The notes under the pieces are model-generated. The model searched no databases. It was not told where the DNA came from and saw nothing but the letters and a program-made list of their open reading frames with translations. Below, piece after piece: positions 33,138-42,038 of a stretch of DNA of 42,038 bases. Within the stretch, counting starts at the first letter, position 1. Each line of letters begins with the position of its first letter. Position numbers and translations under genes: made by a program. The stretch is from Lingula anatina (taxonomy: Eukaryota > Brachiopoda > Lingulata > Lingulida > Lingulidae). Where the stretch lies: positions 146,541 to 188,578 of the forward strand of contig NW_019775823.1 in the NCBI RefSeq assembly GCF_001039355.2, written 5' to 3'.

Positions 33138-36100
33138 TCAATCTGCCATCTGAATGTGTGCGGCGTTGCTTTGTATCTGTTCACTATCGCCGTCGGTATA
33201 TACAAAAGGAGCCTCGTTTTGAAGACCAGAATAACCACCACGTGACCTCGCCGTTCGTTTTCTTTCTTCTCTTGGTTCGTTGGGGTTAACTGGACCCTGA
33301 AATATATGTCGTGATAAATATACTTTATCCTCGTTTAACTTTGAGAGAGACTTAACATGAATTTGAATTACCAACTACTTATCCTCTTTCAATCCCAGCT
33401 GTTATTGCACTGTTCACATTATCATAAACACAAATTCTATGAACAACAAGCAATTCTATAGATTTCACAAGAATATTACATAATATTATGCCATGTCGTA
33501 GAAATATACAGATATTAAATCAAAGAAACTTTGTGTTAATTTCAATTCATGAATGATTGGTAAGCTTGTCAACTGAAGTTAAATGCTGCGATGACCTGGA
33601 ATGGAAGAGAATCTTGGGAAAGCCATTTACATATACTTTTAAAATGGTCCCGAAGCTTTTTTTAATGCAGTCTGACATCTTACATGTCAAACCTTTTATC
33701 TCGTTTTTCTTTTGGACTATTGTTTCATTTGTCCAAGTTTTCCCTAGAGGATTTGCGAGCGACCGTTTAAAAACAGCCCCAATCGGATCCTAGGGTCGCA
33801 GTGCAACTTACCTTTTTGTTATCTTTAGATTTACACGATTTGTATGCTCGGGTTTTTACCACCACCATAGTTGCACCATACAAAATCCACGCAGTGACAG
33901 CAATTATGCCAACAACTTCCATCACAAGGGAAAAAACGTGTCGCTGCTCGCACACGTATGTTTTGCTATTTGGGTATTCGCCGCTGGAACACGTTTGCAC
34001 GCATGCGCTTGAAATTGTTTTGTACGGGAAATCTTCTGGGCACTCGCTGACATCCTGACACAATGTTGACTGTCCGATCCGGAGATAAGGGGAGGGGCAA
34101 GTCGAGAAACAAGCCACGCCTCCATAAGCGAGGGTAAGAGGCCGGTTTTCTGGACATGAAGACAGGCACATGCCACTCACCCTGAAAGAACAATAACGCC
34201 TTGGTGTCCATGAGACTAGAATAATAGGTGTTCACGGTGGACAAGACTGCAAAAGTCTTACATGATCAAACAGTAAAAACAAATGCTGAAGCAATTTTAA
34301 CAAAACCTATTACTTTTAGCCAAACGTATAATATCCCTTCCCAGTGATTACCTGTATTTAAGATTTCGAGGACAGCTGCTGAGACACCGAGTTGTATTTG
34401 GCACCCTAACCATTCTTGTCGGACATGACGTCGCGCACGTGTCATTCACGACGAATCGCCTGATATCCGGGCACTTGTCTGTGCATGTGACGTTGTCCCG
34501 AAACAGCCCTTCTGGACACTCAGTATAGCAGCGCCTCCTATAGTGAAAGAATGGGCATTGCTCTACACATTCGGTGTCGTTGTCCGAAGTGAAGGTCGAT
34601 TCTGGACACTGGACTACACATGAATGATTGAATTTATACAGTGGCCTAGGACATGTAGATAAACATTGGTCCTTGTAGATGAAGTGAGAGCACACGTGCG
34701 TGCACGCTTTCGTCACTGGATCAACTAAACTGTTATTGGTTGGGCACTGCAAGACGCATGCGCCCTGATAGTTTGGGAGCTCCCCAGGGCATTTGTCCAC
34801 GCAGTGGTGCTTGTAGTGTAACTTATTACATGATCTAATACAGCGCGTATCGTTCACGTAGATATGGTCCCTTGGACATACCGCAATACATGCTCCATTG
34901 TATATCAGATTGGCGTACTCAGGACACGCATTTACACAATGTGATCCAAACGAAAGCACGGGGCACGATGACACGCAAGTGTCATTATAGATAAAGCTTG
35001 CTTCTTTGGGACACTGGTGGACACAGGAGTGGTTGAATCCTACCCATACAGTTGCATTGGGGCACTGTTCAAGGCAATGGTCCTGGTACCATACACCGGG
35101 GCACTCTTTTAGGCATTGTTTATTATAGACGACTGAGCGTTCGTGAGGACAGACATGAACACAGGTCAAACCATCTCGTAAATGTTTGCAGCTTTTGCAT
35201 TGGTCATTGCCTGGTCCGGTACATCCGCCCTCACATTCTATATGACAGGGAAGGCAATATTTGGTCGCGTTGGCATAATAGTTAATTGGACATTGGTCCA
35301 CGCAGATTTTTCCTAGCCTGTAGTGTGGACAAATGTAGACACACGTGTTTCCGTTTGTAAGGGCATCGGGTGGGCATTTCAGTAAGCATCTTCCTTCAAA
35401 TTCCACATGCATGCACCCTTTGCACTCAGCCTCAGATGGACCAAAGCACAGTTTGCACTCGGAGTGACACGGAAAACACCTTCAAAGTAAAACGTAAAGT
35501 ATGCTGGCATCATACTGGTATTTGGCACAATATAAAGAAATGTGTAAGGTCCTCCAGTAACTTTGTTCAAATGACCAAATTTTAAACGGTTATGAGGGCG
35601 TTAATAAAGTCTCAATACACAATTTAACGGTTTTTAAGTATCTGTAAGATGTGGAACTTCTACGAGGACATACAAAAACGCTTATGCCTATTCCCTTGGG
35701 GAGCATGTGTATTTCTTCATTACAGAATGTTTGATCTGCTCTGAAAAGATAATTTTTCCAATCTTTTATTTCTTAAAAAAATTTAACAGTGCCTTTACAA
35801 TATGAAACTTGTGAGACTTACTTATGAGCATCGTCGTCATCTATGTAGCTCTTTTTCGGGCATTTGATCGTGCATTGCGTGTTGTTGTACAAATACGGCG
35901 CACGCGCAGAGCATGTCTCTACGCAGTTTCCGTAGTCGTCAAATACCAACCCCTCTCCACAGGGTTCTTTGCACGTGTCATTATCCTTGCCGATACCAAA
36001 ACACTCTTCTCTGGTACACGGTGGAATATTGTCCCAGATATATTCTGCGTCTTGCCCAGTCCTTGAATATGTACCATAAAAGACAGGTTACAAGTTAACT

Positions 36101-36279
36101 TGGAAATGAGCAATGGATTTTTTCTTTGATTCTGGCAAAAAAAAAATGTGAATTGTCAGTAGCACATATGCAGAACACAGCAATGGTTATTTATTTTTTG
36201 AAGCGTTGCTTGTTGCTTGTTTCTCGTAAACAATGAAACACGAAAATGACACTAAATAGGAGCACTGAAATGTGCATTG

Positions 36280-36325
<46 letters not shown>

Positions 36326-37785
36326 GGGGGCCTATTGTGATGGTTTAATCAGTTAATATAAAATGTTCACATAATTAAGGAATAGCTTTACGTGTCGAAC
36401 TCTTAAATTAAATTTTAATAAAATTAAAAGTATGTTTTGGCTATGAATGCAATTAATATTAAATAAGTTAGAATAAAAAATTTAATGATAGGAAGAAACT
36501 CCATCTTCTTTATCTTCCTTTTTACGGTTAAAGGTGAAAAAAATAAAACCTTAAAGCAGAATAGTAAGAGCCATTCTTAATATCTTCCATTCTCCTTTGC
36601 AATCAGAATTCGGATGCGCCCAAGGACATACCGTGAGTACCCCGTGCACACGCATGCGTACACATCACTAGGGTTTGATGCGTTTGTCCAGTGGCTGCGC
36701 ACGCATACTCCACCGCCGTAACTCGGTGTTCCTGTCACATGATCTATGAAGAACGCAGCGGGAGGGGGTGGTGCATTACTACACACAGCCAGGGGTACCG
36801 CTTTCCACGCCGCAAACACTACATTGCAGACCGTGTGATTCTGAAATTACATGTATGTAGTAGCAATAATAAACAACTTGTGACGAAGTGCAGGATTTCA
36901 GACACATAATTAGTACATAATATTATACTTCTTGTAGAACTTATCTCAGGACAAGCAATTCGATCATACTGCATCTTAAAGTTAAATGCCATATATTTAT
37001 ATCACAAAAAATTCATACTACACCCTCCTTACGAGCCTCGCCATCCATTAAATTCGGACAAGGAAGTCTGTGTGAGAACTGTTGTGTTGGAATGAAATTG
37101 CGATATTTGAAAAACTATCTCATTAGCATATGGGTTAGATATTACCAATTTTTTCAAGATTCTAACAGAGTTATGGTGAATGTGAGGAAAGATTTAAAGC
37201 TTACTTTTTTGGCGAAAAATACAGGAAAATCCGTTAAGCAAGTTTATTTTCGCAAGAAAATCCTTCACTTTACAACATTAAAGCAAATACGGAAGTTTCA
37301 ATCTATAAATGCTATCAATAACACACCATATTTATCTATCTTTAAACAAAAAAAGTAGATTTTGTAGTTCAATTATGAACGATGAACTAAATTAATTTTT
37401 GGCGTAGGCCAGTTTTCTAAATCAGAAACCATTTAGACTATATTTCAGGACATTGCAAAAGTTTCTGTGTAACAACAGCCTAACAGCTTCAAGTAGTGGT
37501 ATAAAATATTACAGAATCAAAGAACGTCATAGTGCCCAAGACATGAACCCACGAAGGCAACGGATTGTTTGTACATTGGAAAGAAAGTTAACAAGGTTAC
37601 CGACAAATAAAAAAATATACACGTCTCGGTTTCATAGCAACTATGCAACATAACTGACATATAACTGAGATTGCTCTGTTTAACGTCCTCTTTGATTTTG
37701 AAATCGTTGTTAATACACTTACTTCGGAATCAACCACCGTGAAAAATCCCACCAGCAAAAAGAGAAGTGGTACAGCAAGCGCCAT
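33138..37785 (-). CDS. Type I membrane receptor-like protein with about 25 C-x3-C-P furin-like repeat modules
   Basis: Six minus-strand exons in transcript order: 37785-37723, 36840-36632, 36061-35822, 35479-34352, 34181-33812 and 33296-33138; phases 0, 2, 2, 2, 0; 722 aa. The signal peptide is MALAVPLLFLLVGFFTVVDS. Exon 2 encodes an unrecognised four-Cys segment starting NHTVC. From exon 3 to residue about 627 the ectodomain is a chain of short modules of the form C-x3-C-P with alternating spacer lengths (for example CVHQCP, CVSSCP, CVNACP) and frequent NxT/NxS sequons. This resembles the furin-like Cys-rich repeats of growth-factor receptors and PCSK5-type proteins. One TM lies at about 629-655. 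The tail KTRAYKSCKSKDNKK continues in exon 6 with GPVNPNEP, tyrosines in GGYSG and FVYTDGD, and no kinase domain. A strong donor (AAG/GTAAGT) ends exon 5; reading through it adds 14 residues and a stop at 33767. Ligand and role are unknown. Confidence 0.8.
36281..36325. repeat. (ATT)n microsatellite in intron 2 of the Cys-rich receptor gene
   Basis: About 15 units, between exon 3 (35822-36061) and exon 2 (36632-36840). Confidence 0.9.
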
Positions 37786-37796
37786 TATGAAAACAT
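37785..37796 (-). promoter_or_regulatory. Four-codon upstream ORF overlapping the receptor start (TAATG)
   Basis: The minus strand reads ATGTTTTCATAATGG. The upstream ORF stops with TAA whose last base is the A of the main ATG at 37785. If the transcript starts upstream of 37796, this arrangement could permit or limit reinitiation. Confidence 0.4.
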
Positions 37797-39210
37797 TTTG
37801 TCTTTATTGCTATAGTTTATTTGGGTAAGGCCCTGGGGTAGCAACTACGGATCCAGGTAACAAGGATGGGTCTGAAAGTGATTTGAAATCGCTTCTATTG
37901 TCATCATATGAAAAGAATAGTCCATGTGCACTTGGAAGGTCTGTTAGAACATACAGATGTCATATCCAATATCACGTTCTTGTTTCACTCTCGCCGTCCA
38001 CTGATAAGATCAAACCCTGCAAGAAAATAGTAATACAAAGTGATCAATCATATCTGTCAGGCTGGTAAAATCGGACCGTTTTTCATGTATTGTGCATGCC
38101 ACATATAACTGAATTTATGACTGTCAGGCTCAACACGTTCTCAACTTGAAAGACATTCTCCACTAAATTCTACATGCAAACCAGACACGCTTGTAAATAA
38201 TCCAGAAATAAAGTAAGACTTAAATCTAAATTCTCTAAAATTCAAGCCCGGGTCTTCCTAGACAGACCATGAAATTATCAGTTAAGTATCGAGCCTTCGA
38301 TCTAAAGGATATATCTTATGAAGAGCATGCATTAATGTACTGCATAGGACCACCAGTAGATGCACAGATATTCATACAACATAAATGTATGTACTATGAT
38401 GACACTTAAGTTGAGAATATCTATACTTATGTTGAGAGCGTGATACAGAAAGACAGCTTGGAGTGGAACCTATCAAACAAACAAGATTAGGACTGATCAG
38501 TCTCACTAATGGAAGCATTACAATAATACATTGCTATTCGGAGGTTTGATCTACCTCGTGTTGCCTAGTATAATAGCAGTAAACATTGACCTTGCAAATG
38601 GAAATTTCCTTTTCTTTCATAAACAGTCGGCTCCTGGGAAAAACTGTCAACACCGAAGTTCCTCCAATTCCGTCTCAAAATGGACAAAAATGAAGTTGGG
38701 TCAGAGCGTCCAGGAATAAAAAAAGGAAAACACAGTTCTTTTCACACTTAAAGCCATAGAGTAATCTAGGTTACATGCCTCAGATACAAGCGCTGCCGTG
38801 GACTTTAAGCAACCTTCACGTGATTCAGTATCACAAGCTAAGCTCGATAAGCTAAAACAATGAGGGCAACTAATGTTTCTAGGTCAATGCATGGAAAGCA
38901 GTGTGCTGGGGCAGATGTTATATATAGGAACTGGATAAGATTAGATGTGGTAGTTGTGATTGCTTTTTGGCGGTGAAGTTTCAAATACTGGCACCTCGGC
39001 TAATTTCATACCATTAATTATTGAATAAGTCCAGATATCACAAGAATAAAGGTAAGTAGTTGGAGTGGTGATGTTCTAACAGGATATTGCAAATATCTTG
39101 CGTATATTGAACTAGAAAGTCAACTCTGATTTTAAAATGTAGGCTGTTCAGTGTACTTGTAAATTAGATCAAGAAAGTGAGTGAAACATTAGTGTATTGT
39201 TACACCCCAT

Positions 39211-39422
39211 TTCCATAGATTTTTAGATCGATCTATCCCTGTGGGGAGTCTCACTAGATTACTGTCAGCTTGGCCGGCTTAAGCGTCTGTTCCGCCTACT
39301 AAAAGCTGTAAGGGGGTAATTAACTATGGTGCCCGCTCGGCTGACTGCAATTTAGCGTGAACCCCCAGGGAGTTAGGTCGATCTAAAACTTAATCTTTAG
39401 ATCGATCTAAATCTCTGGGAAA
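39211..39422. mobile_element. MITE-like inverted repeat with AGATCGATCT core
   Basis: The left end (TTTCC-AGAT-TTTTAGATCGATCT form, 39210-39234) is mirrored by the right end (39396-39422). Another inverted partial copy, with GGTCGATCTAAA, is near 39377-39388. The TTTAGATCGATCTAAA string is itself palindromic. Non-coding. Confidence 0.6.
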
Positions 39423-40151
39423 GCACCCTTAAAACAAATTAAACCAAACCAAGACAAAAAAGTTTCGGGTAATGTTGGCAGAGAGCACGGTGAAAAAAAC
39501 CTTTGAATGATTTTGTAAACCTCAAAAACAAAAATGAATTAAAAAGAAAACGAAAACAATGTTAATTTTAAAGACTTAAAGTCTAATTAATCACAACAAT
39601 AAGTGTTACAACTCGGAACAAAGAAGTCTTGAAAGGCAATTACTTCTGATTTTATCAGTAAAAAGGCGAAATAATGCCTTTGTTTGATAGAACATGCAAT
39701 AAGGTCCAGTCTCCCAAACATAAATGTAAGACCAAACGATGCCTTGATATGAAATGTTGTAGTTAACGCCCTTGTCGTCTATCGGACCAATTTTCATGAA
39801 CCTTAATTAGTTAGGGACTTCCGATAACTATCTCACACTAATTTAAAAAGCATTTAAATTGACGATATTTGACGATAATTGGCCATCCAGTGAGGTGGTG
39901 AATAGAACGTCAAACAACGGAGTTTTGAGCCCCAAATATGTTTTATTGCACTGATATTTAGATGAATAATTACTAGAATATACAAAAGGAACACAAATAA
40001 TTTGGTCTGAAAATTTGGATCAGTATTTGGGCTAAAGTTATTTTGTAAAATAGGATCCCTGCTATAATTCGAACCGCGAGGAGTCCCCTTGATTGCGCTT
40101 GTCGCAACTGACGCAATCATACTTGTTGTAGCACATTGATGTTTTTACTAA

Positions 40152-40313
40152 GGTGTGGTTGGAATGGTAGTCCGGGGAATGGAAGTCCAGTCTCACACAT
40201 AATTAGTACAGGCTAGTCGGAGAATTGGGGTAAGTATATGGGACAAATGACACCTGTACAAAGTAATGGGGAACGGACTATGGTTCCTAGTGGACTACCA
40301 TTCCTGTCACACC
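40152..40313. mobile_element. MITE-like element with GGTGTG..GGAATGGTAGTCC ends
   Basis: The 22-bp ends at 40152-40173 and 40292-40313 are inverted copies, identical except for three to four central bases. The 162-bp element has no ORF. No clear target duplication was found. Confidence 0.65.
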
Positions 40314-40581
40314 GGCACTGAGCAACCGCTTTTCAATATCACGCAGGTTATATACTGTAGCTATATATGGCATGGACAATGATATCTTTTCCTAATTTCA
40401 CACCTGGTGTTAATTTCATTTAACAATAGTTGTCTTGTAAATTGAAGCCATTTATAAATTGAAAAATATGAGCTTTTCCCGGTAATTATTATGCACGGGA
40501 TTGGGAAGGAATTAGGAACAATACGAAAGTTCATGTATTATAGAAGACACATGGCACTATCATCAGTTGCTTTTCAAATGC

Positions 40582-40584
<3 letters not shown>

Positions 40585-40616
<32 letters not shown>

Positions 40617-40617
40617 G

Positions 40618-40679
<62 letters not shown>
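40585..40679. repeat. Compound (GA)n-(CA)n-(GA)n microsatellite
   Basis: Two GA tracts separated by a short CA tract. Confidence 0.9.
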
Positions 40680-40684
<5 letters not shown>

Positions 40685-41477
40685 TACCCTTTTTTACCCT
40701 TAAATTTCACCTGCTGAAAGGAACGCCTCCTTATCGTAAATGTCGCTCTCCAGGGCGAATGCACCCTTATTATCAATAGAGGATGGTTAACTTGGGACTG
40801 CGCAATATATTAAACTAACACGTACTGGAGATAAAGGCTTAAAAACGCAAGTTCGTGTGGTGTGTATAGCTTCTTGTTTGAGAACATTTACCAATTGATC
40901 TTATGTACCTTGTATGCATTATGTAAAAGGTGTTGTTAGCTTACAGTCGGCAAAGGATCCAGCATGTTTCGCACTTATTTTTTGCACACAGCGCCCAATA
41001 ATCTTAGAAATCGGAAACTCTGCATTCCTCCGTCCAAACATACACAACTCGGGCGGATTCAAGAAAGGGGGAGGGATAAAGGAAGGGGTTCGATGTACCA
41101 GGTTCGTGATTTTAAGCCGGCGTGTCGTGAGAAGCGTCAAAAGTTATGTGCCTGTGCCTCCCCCCTTGCCCCCTTCTGTACCCCTTGATAATAACTTGCC
41201 AATGCACACTTCATAGCTTGGAAAATTAAACTGCCTTATTCTTTTCCGCTGTTAAGATTTATATATCTATGTGTTTTCTGGATTATATGTATTCATGTTT
41301 CAATTCAGCGTATTTTCACATCATATCATTCTCCGCTGCTCTTTTATTTTATTTTTCTTTTTTAATCTTCCAAGTGTCCTCTCAAAATCAAATCGTCAAT
41401 CATCGCCAATCAATTATTTATTGCATTTATATCACTGATTGATTATTATACTGGTCAATGAATTATGAATGCCGTAG

Positions 41478-41630
41478 CAATAGTCCGAAGGTTCAATGTC
41501 CGAAGGTTCATTGGTCCGAATATTCACTATAGAACCTTCGGACCAATGAACCCTTGATTAAAAAATCGATGAAAATGTTACCACTTTTCGGACCAATGAA
41601 CGTTCGGACCAATGAACCTTCGGACTATTG
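41478..41630. mobile_element. Small inverted-repeat element built from TTCGGACCAATGAAC motifs
   Basis: Perfect 18-bp ends (CAATAGTCCGAAGGTTCA) lie at 41478-41495 and 41613-41630. The 15-bp motif TTCGGACCAATGAAC occurs at 41537, 41587 and 41603, and inverted at 41506-41520. No ORF. Confidence 0.8.
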
Positions 41631-42038
41631 AGACGCCCTCATTATGAATATGCGTTGCTTCCAGAAAATGACATAAATAATTAATGACTTCTTTAAATTT
41701 ACACCCACAAACTTGGTCAGCATTTTACATGTTGTCAATTTACTAGCTGATACCCGTCACATCAATAATTGAACCATGATTAGAGATTAGTATACACGAT
41801 TTTTAGAATCTTTTTATATACTATATTCTAAATACTAACAAAAATTTAAAAAAAAAAAGAAAAGAAAAGAAAAGGACGCGGGACTGAGTGTAAATCGTAC
41901 CTACTCCGCCGCGTTATTGACAGTAAAAATACCCGTCACATATGTCGAAGCTTTACGGAAATTGCTGAAGGAATATGCCTACAAAATATACTTTTAACAA
42001 TTATAATCAAATTCAAACTACGATCACCATCTTCCCAC

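Larger units (their letters stand above)
37797..42038. other. Distal intergenic region rich in inverted-repeat elements
   Basis: No gene is supported. It contains the presumed promoter of the Cys-rich receptor gene, inverted-repeat elements at 39211-39422, 40152-40313 and 41478-41630, a compound (GA)n/(CA)n tract at 40585-40679 and an (AAAAG)n tract at about 41848-41874. Open frames are short and mostly cover repeats. Confidence 0.55.

Noticed and set aside
33767-33811. Use of the stop at 33767 as the normal end of the Cys-rich receptor
   Set aside because: An excellent donor (AAGGTAAGT) precedes it and a phase-matched acceptor and tail exon exist at 33296-33138; kept only as a possible retained-intron isoform.
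37092-37358. 88-codon Lys-rich plus-strand open frame
   Set aside because: Lies inside intron 1 of the minus-strand receptor gene, AT-driven composition, nothing recognisable.
40567-40779. Open frame with Arg-Glu runs
   Set aside because: Translation of the (GA)n microsatellite.
1-42038. tRNA, rRNA, reverse transcriptase or transposase genes
   Set aside because: I looked for cloverleaf patterns and typical catalytic motifs and saw none; a covariance-model search and a transposase profile search would settle it.

Overview
The window looks like nuclear DNA of a marine invertebrate, most likely a lophotrochozoan such as a brachiopod, mollusc or annelid. That placement is an inference from style and I cannot name the species. 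Supporting signs are an AT-rich background, genes split by GT-AG introns of a few hundred to over a thousand bases, many microsatellites, several short non-autonomous inverted-repeat elements, and metazoan extracellular domains (LU/Ly6, zona pellucida, furin-like Cys repeats).

Layout: (1) 674-4578, two tandem three-exon genes for small GPI-anchored Ly6/uPAR-type proteins. (2) 5720-7057, a two-exon type II membrane glycosyltransferase of the GT32/OCH1-like DXD group. (3) 11753-13272, a Thr/Ser-rich mucin-like protein with a GPI-type tail, whose first coding exon I could not place. (4) 15121-20709 and 25283-32049, two tandem eleven-exon genes for type I membrane proteins, each with a novel helical N-terminal region, a ZP domain, a basic cleavage site and a TM segment (534 and 551 aa by my splicing). 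(5) 37785-33138 on the minus strand, a six-exon type I membrane receptor-like protein (722 aa) built mainly of about 25 C-x3-C-P modules. Reading phase was followed through every intron of the ZP and Cys-rich genes and is consistent throughout.

Between and inside the genes lie at least ten inverted-repeat or foldback elements. Two have perfect 5-bp target duplications (TAAAG and AGGGT). Donor-adjacent (CT)n and (GT)n tracts occur in the ZP genes. No reverse transcriptase, transposase, tRNA or rRNA was seen.

Every coding gene is predicted to enter the secretory pathway: GPI-anchored, Golgi, mucin, ZP or receptor. The locus therefore reads as a cell-surface or apical-matrix cluster. That functional link is inference. 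The strongest new-looking signals are the ZP pair, with its unusual N-terminal prodomain and the paired loss of the canonical C5 and C7 cysteines in one copy, and the C-x3-C-P repeat receptor.
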